NCBI RefSeq assembly: GCF_014268595.2
Contig: NZ_CP077091.1
Span: forward strand, 2,378,501-2,442,500
Length of the DNA stretch: 64,000 nucleotides
Source: Pseudomonas hamedanensis
GTDB lineage: Bacteria; Pseudomonadota; Gammaproteobacteria; Pseudomonadales; Pseudomonadaceae
Direction of reading: 5' to 3'
Numbering within the stretch: position 1 is the stretch's first letter; each line of letters starts with the position of its first letter. A model generated the notes under the pieces. It had not been told where the DNA came from. It made no database searches and was given only the letters and a program-made list of their open reading frames with translations. Positions 36,086 through 44,871 of the stretch are shown here, piece by piece. The translations under genes and the position numbers were made by a program.

Positions 36086-38245
36086 ATGACCAGCATGGAA
36101 CCCGGCGCCCCCGGGGTCGATCCGCGCGCAAGCTTCGATGATCCGTTACTCGACGGTCTGTTGATCCTCTGCAAACTGCATGGCGCGACGGTCAGTCGTG
36201 CCAGCCTGAGCGCCGGCCTGCCCCTGCACAACCAACGCCTGAGCCTCGACCTGTTGCCCCGCGCCGCCGCCCGGGCCGGGTTGCAGGCACGCATTCTGCG
36301 CCGCGACCTGAAAGACATCTCACCGCTGAATCTGCCGATTTTGTTGCTGCTCAACGACGGTCGCACCGCCGTGCTGCGGCGTTTTGCCGATGACGGCAAA
36401 GCCCTCTTGCTGCCCAGTGAAGCCGATGGCGGCGAGCAATGGGTCAGCCGCGAAGAACTCAGCGAACACTACAGCGGCCAGGCCTTGTTCGCCCGACCGC
36501 GCCACGAACTCGAAGACCTGCGTGCGCCTTTGGTGCCCCGAGTCAACGCCTGGTTTCGCGACACCCTGAAGCTGTCGAAATGGCTGTACAGCGATGCGAT
36601 TCTCGCCAGTTTCCTGATCAACCTGCTGGGCCTGATGGTGCCGTTGTTTGTCATGCAGACTTACGACCGCGTGGTGCCGAATCAGGCAACATCGACGCTG
36701 TGGGTGCTGTCGATCGGGCTGCTGATCGGCACCGGTTTCGAACTGGTGTTGCGCGTGGTGCGGGCGCACTTGCTCGATACCGCCGGCAAGAAAACCGACG
36801 TGATTCTCTCGGCGACGTTGTTCGAGCGCATCACCGGCATGTCGATGAAGGCGCGGCCGGCGACCGTCGGCGGATTTGCCCAGAGCATTCATGACTTCCA
36901 GGGCCTGCGCGAATTCCTCACGGCAGTGACGCTGACCAGCCTGATCGATTTGCCCTTCGTGGTGTTGATGCTGGTGGTGATCGGCCTCCTCGGCGGCTGG
37001 CTGGTGGTGATTCCGCTGTTGGCCTTTCCGATCACGATCTGCTTCGCACTGGCGATTCAGGCCCGCTTGCGCGACACCGTGCAGAAAAGCCTGAGCCTGG
37101 GCGCCGAACGGCAGGCGGTGCTGATCGAAACCCTCGGCGGCCTGGAAACCCTCAAGGCGTGCAGCGCCGAAAGCGAACGCCAGCACCGCTGGGAAAGCAC
37201 TCACGGCGCCCTCACCCGCCTCGACAGCCATGCCCGCAATCTGGCGGCGCTGGCCACCAACGGCACGCTGTTCATCCAACAATTTTCCGGGATGGCGACG
37301 ATTGTCGCCGGGGTCTACAGCATCATCGCCGGCAACCTCAGCGTCGGTGCGCTGGTCGCCACGTACATGCTCGGCAGCCGTGTGCTCGCGCCGCTGGGCC
37401 AGATCGCCGGGCTGATCACCCGCTATCAGCAAGCGCAACTGACCATGAAAAGCACCGACGCGCTGATGGCCCTGCCGCAGGAGCGCGACGGCAAGCAACG
37501 GCCGCTGGAACGCACGCAATTGCAAGGCGCACTGGACGTCAGCGGCGTGACCTTTCACTACAACGGCCAGAATGCACCGGCCCTGAGCAACGTCACCTTC
37601 AGCCTCAAACCCGGTGAACGGGTCGGCATCATCGGGCGCAGCGGTTCCGGCAAAAGCACGTTGGCGCGATTGCTCATGGGCTTTTATGAACCCGAAGAAG
37701 GCCAGTTGCTGCTCGACGGTCTCGATCTGCGCCAACTGGATGTCGCTGACCTGCGCCAGCAGATCGGTTATGTCGCCCACGACTTGCCACTGCTGGCCGG
37801 TAGCCTGCGCGACAACCTGACCCTTGGCGCGCGCTACATCAGCGATGCACGCATGCTCGAAGTCGCCGAACTGACCGGCGTGACCGAACTGGCGCGCCAG
37901 CATCCGCAGGGGTTCGACCGGCCGGTGGGCGAACGCGGCCAACTGCTGTCCGGCGGCCAGCGCCAGGCAGTGCTGCTGGCGCGCTCGCTGTTGCTTGATC
38001 CGCCAATCATGCTGCTCGACGAACCGACCAGCGCCATGGACAACAGCAGCGAAGACCTGCTGCGCCAAAAACTGCACACCTGGGTACAAGGCAAAACCCT
38101 GCTGCTGGTCACCCACCGTACCTCGATGCTGAGTCTGGTTGACCGGCTGCTGGTGCTGGACAACGGCCGAGTGGTCGCCGACGGGCCGAAAGATGCGGTC
38201 ATCGATGCACTGCGCAAGGGCCGGGTCGGCTCGGCGGCGGTTTAA
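36086..38245 (+). CDS. Type I secretion ABC transporter/ATPase (LapB/MapB-like)
   Basis: 719 aa. An N-terminal C39-like domain (about 20-145) lacks the catalytic Cys: the residue aligning with the DCG cysteine is Pro/Leu. That is as expected for exporters of RTX proteins without a GG leader. A six-helix membrane domain (about 160-440) follows, then the ATPase with Walker A GRSGSGKST (about 515-523), signature LSGGQRQ (about 618-624) and Walker B IMLLDEPTSAMD. It powers export of the adhesin with the TolC and HlyD partners. The frame is open 120 bp further upstream through the palindromic repeat. I chose ATG 36086, where the conserved sequence begins after a GAGGCA. Confidence 0.93.
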   Translation: MTSMEPGAPGVDPRASFDDPLLDGLLILCKLHGATVSRASLSAGLPLHNQRLSLDLLPRAAARAGLQARILRRDLKDISPLNLPILLLLNDGRTAVLRRFADDGKALLLPSEADGGEQWVSREELSEHYSGQALFARPRHELEDLRAPLVPRVNAWFRDTLKLSKWLYSDAILASFLINLLGLMVPLFVMQTYDRVVPNQATSTLWVLSIGLLIGTGFELVLRVVRAHLLDTAGKKTDVILSATLFERITGMSMKARPATVGGFAQSIHDFQGLREFLTAVTLTSLIDLPFVVLMLVVIGLLGGWLVVIPLLAFPITICFALAIQARLRDTVQKSLSLGAERQAVLIETLGGLETLKACSAESERQHRWESTHGALTRLDSHARNLAALATNGTLFIQQFSGMATIVAGVYSIIAGNLSVGALVATYMLGSRVLAPLGQIAGLITRYQQAQLTMKSTDALMALPQERDGKQRPLERTQLQGALDVSGVTFHYNGQNAPALSNVTFSLKPGERVGIIGRSGSGKSTLARLLMGFYEPEEGQLLLDGLDLRQLDVADLRQQIGYVAHDLPLLAGSLRDNLTLGARYISDARMLEVAELTGVTELARQHPQGFDRPVGERGQLLSGGQRQAVLLARSLLLDPPIMLLDEPTSAMDNSSEDLLRQKLHTWVQGKTLLLVTHRTSMLSLVDRLLVLDNGRVVADGPKDAVIDALRKGRVGSAAV

Positions 38246-38277
38246 ATGCGCATAGATTATTTACGGCATGCACAAAA

Positions 38278-38375
38278 CCTGTGGCGAGGGGATTTATCCC
38301 CGATTGGGTGCGCAGCGCCTATGAAATTTTGGGGCTGCTGCGCAACCCATCGGGGATAAATCCCCTCGCCACAGG
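38278..38375. repeat. REP-type inverted repeat, GGCGAGGGGATTTATCCCC class
   Basis: 27-bp perfect outer arms (CCTGTGGCGAGGGGATTT... and complement) plus near-perfect inner arms (GGGTGCGCAGC/GCTGCGCAACCC). It lies between the ABC and HlyD-like genes. Confidence 0.92.
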
Positions 38376-38489
38376 GAGGCTGTCTGGCCACAGGGTGGCT
38401 ATCTGGCTGCAGGGACGTTCTCTGGCCAAGATAGCTTGGGCACCGATTTGCCATCCTGTTGATGTTTCTTAATTGAGGGGTATCGCCCC

Positions 38490-39851
38490 ATGTCGGCTTC
38501 ATCTGATAGCAAGTCACGCGGCTACTTCGACAGCTTCGGCAAAAGTGCCGAAGCCGAGTTCATGCCGGAAACCGCTGGCGCGGCGTTGCAGGACTCGCCG
38601 CGAAAATCACGCATCACCGTGTGGCTGGCGGCGGCGCTGTTGATCGCTGCGCTGGTCTGGGCCAAATTCGCCGTGCTCGAAGAAGTGACCATGGGCGAAG
38701 GCAAGGCGATTCCGTCGAGCAAGGTGCAGGTGATCCAGAACCTTGAAGGCGGCATCGTCACCGAGCTTTTCGTACGCGAAGGGCAAATGGTCAACAAGGG
38801 CGACACCCTGCTGCGTCTGGATGACACGCGTTTCCGTTCGAACAAGGGCGAGAGCGAGGCTGATCGCTATGCGCTGACGGCGCAGGTCGAGCGGCTTTCG
38901 GCAGAGGCCGAAGGCCGGCCTTTCAAGCTCTCCGCTGAAGTGATCGCCAAGGCGCCGCAAGTCGCCGAAGACGAGCGCTCGTTGTACGAACAACGCCAAC
39001 GCCGCTTGGCCAGCGAACAGCGCACCCTCAGCGAACAACTGCGGCAGAAAACTCAGGAACTCGCCGAGTTTCGCTCCAAGCAAGGCCAGTTCAGTTCCAG
39101 CCTGGCGCTGCTGCAGCAAGAGATGAACATGTCTGAACCGCTGGTGAAAACCGGTGCCGTGTCACCGGTGGAAATCCTCCGCCTGAGGCGCAGCGCGGTG
39201 GAAATTCGCGGTTCGCTGAACGCGACGACCCTGGCGATTCCCCGCGCCGAATCGGCCATCGCCGAGATCCGCAGCAAGATCGACGAATCGGAACAAACCT
39301 TCCGCTCCGAGGCTGCCAAGGAGCTGAATGAGAAACGCACCGACCTGTCAAAAATCACCGCATCGAGCATCGCCATCGACGACCGCGTCAGCCGCACGAC
39401 GGTGACGTCGCCGGTGCGCGGAGTGATCAAGCAAATGAAGGTCAACACCATCGGCGGCGTGGTTCAGCCGGGCAGCGACATGGTTGAAATCGTGCCGCTG
39501 GAAGACAACCTGCTGATCGAAGCCAAGGTGCGCCCGCAAGACGTCGCGTTCCTGCATCCAGGCCAGAAAGCCATGGTCAAGTTCAGTGCCTACGACTACA
39601 CGATTTATGGCGGGCTGAGCGCCAGACTCGAGCTGATCGGCGCCGATACGATTACCGACGACAAGGGCAACAGCTTTTATTTGATCCAGGTGCGCACTGA
39701 TAAGAATCACTTGGGTGGCGATGTGAAACCGCTGCTGATCATTCCGGGGATGGTGGCGACGGTGGACATTATTACCGGGGAAAAAAGCGTCCTGGATTAC
39801 CTGCTCAAACCGGTGCTGAAAGCGCGGACCGAGGCGATGCGTGAACGCTGA
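38490..39851 (+). CDS. HlyD-family membrane fusion protein (LapC/MapC-like)
   Basis: 453 aa. A short cytoplasmic N-terminus and one membrane helix (ITVWLAAALLIAALVWAKFAVLEE) precede the lipoyl half-motif QNLEGGIVTELFVREGQMVNKGDTLLRLDD. A long coiled-coil hairpin (about 125-300, rich in E/K/Q/L) follows, then the second lipoyl half (VTSPVRGVIKQMKVNTIGGVVQPG) and a C-terminal beta region ending with the family signature VIPGMVATVDIITGEKSVLDYLLKPV. It is the periplasmic adaptor joining the ABC exporter to the TolC-like channel. GAGGGG precedes the ATG. Confidence 0.93.
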   Translation: MSASSDSKSRGYFDSFGKSAEAEFMPETAGAALQDSPRKSRITVWLAAALLIAALVWAKFAVLEEVTMGEGKAIPSSKVQVIQNLEGGIVTELFVREGQMVNKGDTLLRLDDTRFRSNKGESEADRYALTAQVERLSAEAEGRPFKLSAEVIAKAPQVAEDERSLYEQRQRRLASEQRTLSEQLRQKTQELAEFRSKQGQFSSSLALLQQEMNMSEPLVKTGAVSPVEILRLRRSAVEIRGSLNATTLAIPRAESAIAEIRSKIDESEQTFRSEAAKELNEKRTDLSKITASSIAIDDRVSRTTVTSPVRGVIKQMKVNTIGGVVQPGSDMVEIVPLEDNLLIEAKVRPQDVAFLHPGQKAMVKFSAYDYTIYGGLSARLELIGADTITDDKGNSFYLIQVRTDKNHLGGDVKPLLIIPGMVATVDIITGEKSVLDYLLKPVLKARTEAMRER

Positions 39852-39884
39852 AGATTATCCAGAATCTGTGGTGATTGATCTGAC

Positions 39885-39975
39885 GCCTTCGCGAGCAAGC
39901 CCGCTCCCACAGTTGATCGCATTCCATCTGGAAGAACCCGATCGAATGTGGGAGCGGGCTTGCTCGCGAAGAGGC
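39885..39975. repeat. REP pair (REPIN), GCGAGCAAGCCCGCTCCCAC class
   Basis: CCTTCGCGAGCAAGCCCGCTCC with an inverted copy, between the convergent HlyD-like and TapT genes. Confidence 0.92.
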
Positions 39976-39990
39976 CAGCCCAGACGACGA

Positions 39991-40587
39991 CTATCTGCCG
40001 CCATGATTACGCTGAAAAGTCTCCGCCCCCATCGCCGCTATCTGCCCTTCGATCAACGCTTCAAACGGCTTGAGCAACGCCTCGAATGACGTCGGCGCCT
40101 CCAGCGTCTGCAACGCCTGCACAATGGCTTCGACCGTCGACAACGCCCCCGGCCCCGGTGCCTTGCGCAGGCGATAACGCGACACGCAACTTTCAGCCAG
40201 CGCCACACGTGGCAACGCCGCCAGCAGCGGATTGAGGTGCAGCAGCTTGCGCGCCTTGCGCCAGGTACCATCCGGCACGACCAGCAATAACGGTTCGTCA
40301 GTCGGGGCGTAAGCCTGGAGCGGCTGCGCATCGTCAGCCGGAAACAGCAGCCGCGCCTGATAACCCGGACGGTTCAGCAGTGTCGGCAGATCCTCGAACA
40401 CCTCACCGACGATCAGCTCGGCGTTAGTCAGCCCCAGCGCTGCCAGGCGCGCGGTATTCAACGCATGATTGACCTCGCTCGGATGTTGCAGCAGCAACAC
40501 CCGGGTGCGGCTGTCGAGGCGTGGGATCAACTTGCACAGGCAATGAGTTTGAGGGCGCAGGCAGCGCGGGCATTGGGGTCTGGACAT
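39991..40587 (-). CDS. tapT: DTW-domain tRNA-uridine aminocarboxypropyltransferase (TapT/YfiP)
   Basis: 198 aa. An N-terminal zinc knuckle (C6, C9, C16, C18 in CPRCLRPQTHCLC) is followed by LLLQHPSEVNHALNTARL and the DTW-type motif PDGTWRKARKL (105-115). Ser and Arg residues (SRYRLRKAPGPGALST) complete the SPOUT-like core. TapT makes the acp3U47 modification in tRNA variable loops using SAM. The frame stays open upstream into the LysR gene, but MSRPQCPRC is the conserved start. It lies 5 bp after gbuR, so the two may be co-transcribed. Confidence 0.88.
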   Translation of the reverse strand: MSRPQCPRCLRPQTHCLCKLIPRLDSRTRVLLLQHPSEVNHALNTARLAALGLTNAELIVGEVFEDLPTLLNRPGYQARLLFPADDAQPLQAYAPTDEPLLLVVPDGTWRKARKLLHLNPLLAALPRVALAESCVSRYRLRKAPGPGALSTVEAIVQALQTLEAPTSFEALLKPFEALIEGQIAAMGAETFQRNHGGR

Positions 40588-40592
40588 AAAGG

Positions 40593-41486
40593 TTAGGCCT
40601 GATTGAGCTGCGCTTTGAGCAAATCGCGGAAGGTCTGGATCAGCGGCTCGCGGCTGCGGCCCCTGCGCATGATCATCGAAAACGGCGCCTGATAACCGAA
40701 GGTCGCCGGCAGCAAAACGCGCAAGTCGCCCTTGTCTGCCCAGGCCTGCGCGTAGTGCTCCGGCAAGTAGCCGATGTACGCGCCGGAGAGCACCAGAATC
40801 AGTTGCGCTTCCATACTTTCCACAGTCGCGGCGCTGTGTTTGAAGCCGTGACGGGCCAGCTCCGCCTGACTCCAGTAACCGCGCCCGACCATGCGTTGCT
40901 GGGTGATGACCTGTTCGGGGATCCGCCGTTCGTTGAACAGCGGGTGGCGACTGCTGCAATACAGCCAGTGCTGTTCGCGATAAAGCGGCATGTACACCAG
41001 ACCGCTCATGCGCGTTGAGAACGCACCGATGGCGAGGTCGAGGCGGTTGTCTTGCACGCCCAGTTGCAATTCATACGGGCTCATCACCGACAAATGTAAA
41101 TGCACCGCCGGGTGTTCCTGGCTGTAGGCGCCGATGGCTTCGGCAAATGGCAAGGCCTTGTCGCTGACGGTGGAGTCGATCACCCCCAGGTTAAGCGTGC
41201 CGCGCAGTTCGCCCTTGAGCGCGGCGGCGTATTGCTCGAAACCCTCAAGCTCAGCGAGCAGGCGCAGGGTTTCCTGATGGAACAGCTCGCCCTTGCTGGT
41301 CAGGCTGAACCCGCCGCGCCCGCGATGGCACAACACCAGGCCAAGCGCGGCTTCGAGCTGGCTCATGTAGGTGCTGATTGCCGAAGTCGACAGGTTGAGT
41401 TCCTGCTGCGCATTGGCAAAACCCTGATGCCGCACGACGCTGACGAAGATGCGCAAGAGTTTCAGGTCGGGTAAAGCGTTGGCCAT
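40593..41486 (-). CDS. gbuR: LysR-family regulator of the guanidinobutyrate genes (GbuR-like)
   Basis: 297 aa from MANALPDLKLLRIFVSVV. An N-terminal HTH (FANAQQELNLSTSAISTYMSQLEAALG) is followed by the LysR effector domain. A TTG four codons upstream is in frame, but GGGAG lies properly before the ATG at 41486. It is divergent from gbuA with a 293-bp gap that holds a large palindromic repeat. The arrangement LysR/amidinohydrolase/NTF2-like/two transporters matches the gbu locus of P. aeruginosa as I remember it, where GbuR activates gbuA in response to 4-guanidinobutyrate. Confidence 0.82.
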   Translation of the reverse strand: MANALPDLKLLRIFVSVVRHQGFANAQQELNLSTSAISTYMSQLEAALGLVLCHRGRGGFSLTSKGELFHQETLRLLAELEGFEQYAAALKGELRGTLNLGVIDSTVSDKALPFAEAIGAYSQEHPAVHLHLSVMSPYELQLGVQDNRLDLAIGAFSTRMSGLVYMPLYREQHWLYCSSRHPLFNERRIPEQVITQQRMVGRGYWSQAELARHGFKHSAATVESMEAQLILVLSGAYIGYLPEHYAQAWADKGDLRVLLPATFGYQAPFSMIMRRGRSREPLIQTFRDLLKAQLNQA

Positions 41487-41499
41487 TTCTGCTCCCAAG

Positions 41500-41614
41500 G
41501 ATCGTTCCCACGCTCTGCGTGGGAATGCAGCCCGTGACGCTCTGCGTCACCTGCGAGTACGGCTGGACGCGGAGCGTCCGTGGATGCATTCCCACGCAGA
41601 GCATGGGAACGATC
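41500..41614. repeat. 115-bp palindromic intergenic repeat, GATCGTTCCCACGC class
   Basis: Second copy of the element at 35934-36035, with the same outer arms. It has two inner hairpins (GTGACGCTCTGCGTCAC and GGACGCGGAGCGTCC). It ends 14 bp before the gbuR start codon, so it is probably within the gbuR 5' UTR. Confidence 0.85.
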
Positions 41615-41779
41615 AGGTAGGGAAGTCTGGCATTAGTTTAGAAAAATCTGAACTAAGTTTTTGCCCACAGCGATTCTTCCCCGTCACTGCATTTCGCATC
41701 ATCGGCCCCACAGCGGCGTCCGAACCTGTGCTCAACGGCGCGCCGGCATAAATAAAACAAAGACGATGAGGCCCTACCC

Positions 41780-42730
41780 GTGGACAAGATTCTTCACCAA
41801 CCACTGGGCGGCAACGAAATGCCGCGCTTCGGCGGCATCGCCACCATGCTCCGACTTCCCCATGTACCGACCGCTGCCGGCCTGGACGCTGCCTTCGTTG
41901 GCGTGCCACTGGACATCGGCACTTCGCTGCGCCCCGGCACCCGCTTCGGGCCGCGCGACATTCGCACCGAATCGGTGATGATCCGCCCGTACAACATGGC
42001 CACCGGCGCTGCGCCGTTCGATTCGCTGTCGGTTGCCGACATCGGTGATGTGGCAATCAACACCTTCAACCTGCTCGATGCCGTGCGCATCATCGAAGAA
42101 GCCTACGACAATATCCTTGAGCACAACGTTATTCCGATGACGCTGGGTGGCGACCACACCATCACCCTGCCGATTCTGCGCGCGATTCATAAGAAGCACG
42201 GCAAGGTTGGCCTGGTGCATATCGATGCCCACGCTGACGTCAACGATCACATGTTCGGCGAGAAAATCGCCCACGGCACCACCTTCCGCCGCGCTGTCGA
42301 AGAAGGCTTGCTCGATTGCGACCGTGTGGTGCAGATCGGCCTGCGTGCGCAAGGCTACACCGCCGATGACTTCAACTGGAGCCGCGATCAGGGCTTCCGT
42401 GTAGTGCAAGCCGAAGAGTGCTGGCACAAATCGCTGGCGCCGCTGATGGCCGAAGTGCGCGAGAAAGTCGGTGGCGGTCCGGTGTACCTGAGCTTTGACA
42501 TCGATGGCATCGACCCGGCCTGGGCGCCCGGCACCGGCACCCCGGAAATCGGCGGTCTGACGACCATTCAGGCGATTGAGATTGTGCGTGGCTGCCAGGG
42601 CCTCGACCTGATCGGCTGCGATCTGGTAGAAGTCTCGCCCGCTTACGACACCACCGGCAACACCTCGCTGCTGGCCGCCAACCTGCTGTACGAAATGCTC
42701 TGCGTACTGCCTGGCGTGGTCCACCGCTGA
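41780..42730 (+). CDS. gbuA: Guanidinobutyrase (ureohydrolase family)
   Basis: 316 aa. It hydrolyses 4-guanidinobutyrate to 4-aminobutyrate and urea, using a binuclear Mn site. The ligands are visible: His126 (GGDHT), Asp149/His151/Asp153 (HIDAHADVND) and Asp240/Asp242 (SFDIDGIDP). The sequence agrees closely with remembered P. aeruginosa GbuA (LHQPLGGNEMPRFGGIA start, MIRPYNMATGAAPFDSL). A GTG start is needed to include that conserved N-terminus. Agmatinase is the main alternative, but context with gbuR and the PA1418-1420 homologues favours GbuA. Confidence 0.9.
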   Translation: MDKILHQPLGGNEMPRFGGIATMLRLPHVPTAAGLDAAFVGVPLDIGTSLRPGTRFGPRDIRTESVMIRPYNMATGAAPFDSLSVADIGDVAINTFNLLDAVRIIEEAYDNILEHNVIPMTLGGDHTITLPILRAIHKKHGKVGLVHIDAHADVNDHMFGEKIAHGTTFRRAVEEGLLDCDRVVQIGLRAQGYTADDFNWSRDQGFRVVQAEECWHKSLAPLMAEVREKVGGGPVYLSFDIDGIDPAWAPGTGTPEIGGLTTIQAIEIVRGCQGLDLIGCDLVEVSPAYDTTGNTSLLAANLLYEMLCVLPGVVHR

Positions 42731-42740
42731 GGGTTCGGTC

Positions 42741-43163
42741 ATGCACGAACATGATCAGGTTTTGCACGCGGCCGCCGAACTGGTCGCCGCGTTTGCGCGC
42801 AATGATCGCGAAGCTTACTTCGGGGCTTTCAGCACCGATGCCAGCTTCGTGTTCTACACCCTCGACCAGCCGTTGCTGTCGCGCGATGCCTATCAGGCGT
42901 TGTGGGACCGCTGGCGCGCCGAGGAGGGTTTCGAGGTGCTGTCGTGTACCTCGAGCAACGCCTTCGTCAGCCTGCAAGGTGACGTGGCGATTTTCATCCA
43001 TGACGTGGCCACCGAGCTGCGCATGCAAGGGGAGCAACACTTTAGCCAGGAGCGCGAGACGATTGTTTTCAAAAAACAAACGTCGAGCCTAGAACAACAA
43101 GGCCTCTGGCTGGCCTGTCATGAACATTTGTCCGCAATGCCGGAAGGGCTGCCATCCCCTTAG
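42741..43163 (+). CDS. NTF2-like/SnoaL-fold protein of the gbu operon
   Basis: 140 aa with the cone-fold pattern: helix AAAELVAAFARNDREAYFGAF, then TDASFVFYTLDQPLLSRDAYQALWDRW and strands VLSCTSSNAFVSLQGDVAIFIHDV. No catalytic residues are assigned. It begins 10 bp after gbuA and corresponds to the hypothetical protein next to gbuA in P. aeruginosa. A role linked to guanidino-compound use is inferred only from position. Confidence 0.8.
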   Translation: MHEHDQVLHAAAELVAAFARNDREAYFGAFSTDASFVFYTLDQPLLSRDAYQALWDRWRAEEGFEVLSCTSSNAFVSLQGDVAIFIHDVATELRMQGEQHFSQERETIVFKKQTSSLEQQGLWLACHEHLSAMPEGLPSP

Positions 43164-43214
43164 CCAAGGGTGACGCTCACGCACGATGAGCGCGCCTGAT
43201 GATCGGAGCAGATC

Positions 43215-44717
43215 ATGAATAACAACAACAACGAAAAACGCCTTAGCAGCATAGAAACAAACGGGGTCGAACAGATCCCGGATCATGAGCGCGACGCCCG
43301 ACCCAGCGACTTGTTTCGCTTGATCTTCGGCGGCGCCAATACCTTCGCCACCGCTGTGCTCGGCAGCTTCCCGGTGCTGTTCGGCCTGTCATTTCAGGCT
43401 GGCGTCTGGGCGATTGTGCTGGGTGTGGTGGTCGGTGCACTGATCCTCGCGCCGATGGGCCTGTTCGGCCCGATCAACGGCACCAACAACGCCGTGTCTT
43501 CCGGTGCGCACTTCGGCGTGCACGGGCGGATTGTCGGTTCGTTCCTGTCGTTATTGACGGCGGTCGCGTTCTTCTCGCTCTCGGTGTGGAGTTCGGGCGA
43601 CGCGCTGGTTGGCGGCGCCAAACGCCTGCTCGATCTGCCGGAAACCGACCTGACCCTGGGCCTGGCCTACGGCTTGTTCGCACTGCTGGTGCTGACCGTG
43701 TGCATCTACGGCTTCCGCTTCATGCTGTGGGTCAACCGCATTGCGGTGTGGGCCGCGAGTCTGTTGTTTCTGCTCGGCATCTTTGCTTTCGCCCCCGCTT
43801 TCGACAGCCAGTACGCCGGCAGCGTGGCGCTGGGTCAGGCCGGGTTCTGGGCGGCGTTCATCGGCGCGGCGCTGGTGGCGATGAGCAATCCGATCTCCTT
43901 CGGTGCGTTCCTTGGCGACTGGTCGCGCTACATCCCGCGTGAAACGCCGAAGGGGCGGATCATGCTGGCGGTAATCGCCGCGCAACTGGCCACGTTGATC
44001 CCGTTTCTGTTCGGCCTTGCCACCGCGACCATCGTCGCGATCAAGGCGCCGGATTACATCGCGGCGAACAACTACGTCGGCGGCTTGCTGGCGGTGTCGC
44101 CGAGCTGGTTCTTCCTGCCGGTGTGCCTGATTGCAGTGATCGGCGGGATGTCGACCGGCACCACCTCGCTGTATGGCACCGGGCTGGACATGTCCAGCGT
44201 GTTTCCGCGGGTGCTGTCGCGGGTCAAGGCGACCTTGTTGATCGGCGTACTGTCGATTGCCTTCATCTTTATCGGCCGTTTCGCCGCCAACCTGGTGCAG
44301 AGCGTATCGACCTTCGCCGTGCTGATCATCACCTGCACCACGCCATGGATGGTGATCATGATCATCGGCCTGCTGGTGCGTCGCGGCTTCTACTGCCCGG
44401 ATGACCTGCAAGTGTTCACCCGCGGCGAACAGGGCGGACGCTACTGGTTCAGCCATGGCTGGAACTGGCGCGGCCTCGGTGCGTGGATCCCGAGCGCACT
44501 GGTCGGCCTGTGCTTCGTCAACCTGCCGGGACAGTTTGTCGGCCCGCTGGGCGAACTGGCCGGCGGCATCGACATCAGCTTGCCGGTGACATTGGGCCTG
44601 GCGTCGGTGGTGTATCTGACGTTGTTGCGCTTGTTCCCGGAGCCTCGGGAGGTGTTTGGGCCCAGGGACGCGCGCAGCGAAGCCGCCCTGAAACCCGAAC
44701 TGCGTCAGGCCGCCTGA
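43215..44717 (+). CDS. NCS1/purine-cytosine permease-family transporter
   Basis: 500 aa, 12 predicted membrane helices, with a hydrophilic N-terminus (about 40 aa) and the NCS1 pattern FGGANTFATAVLGSFPVLFGLSF in helix 1. Helix 3 region GPINGTNNAVSSGAHFGVHGR and a SNPISFGAFLGDWSRYIP segment agree with cytosine/allantoin-type permeases. The operon context suggests uptake of guanidinobutyrate or a related compound; the substrate is not proven by sequence. Confidence 0.87.
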   Translation: MNNNNNEKRLSSIETNGVEQIPDHERDARPSDLFRLIFGGANTFATAVLGSFPVLFGLSFQAGVWAIVLGVVVGALILAPMGLFGPINGTNNAVSSGAHFGVHGRIVGSFLSLLTAVAFFSLSVWSSGDALVGGAKRLLDLPETDLTLGLAYGLFALLVLTVCIYGFRFMLWVNRIAVWAASLLFLLGIFAFAPAFDSQYAGSVALGQAGFWAAFIGAALVAMSNPISFGAFLGDWSRYIPRETPKGRIMLAVIAAQLATLIPFLFGLATATIVAIKAPDYIAANNYVGGLLAVSPSWFFLPVCLIAVIGGMSTGTTSLYGTGLDMSSVFPRVLSRVKATLLIGVLSIAFIFIGRFAANLVQSVSTFAVLIITCTTPWMVIMIIGLLVRRGFYCPDDLQVFTRGEQGGRYWFSHGWNWRGLGAWIPSALVGLCFVNLPGQFVGPLGELAGGIDISLPVTLGLASVVYLTLLRLFPEPREVFGPRDARSEAALKPELRQAA

Positions 44718-44731
44718 TCCACACAAAACCC

Positions 44732-44820
44732 TGTAGGAGTGAGCCTGCTCGCGATGACTGCAGCACATCCAACACAGATGTGACTGACAGACCGCTATCG
44801 CGAGCAGGCTCACTCCTACA
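44732..44820. repeat. REP pair (REPIN)
   Basis: TGTAGGAGTGAGCCTGCTCGC with its inverted copy, between the two gbu-locus transporter genes. Confidence 0.92.
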
Positions 44821-44871
44821 AGGAACTGATCTCAGCCCCACCATAAAAAAGACAATCGGAGACACGCCATC

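Noticed and set aside
40588..40959. Upstream extension of TapT
   Set aside because: It overlaps the LysR gene in another frame and lacks any conserved sequence before MSRPQCPRC.
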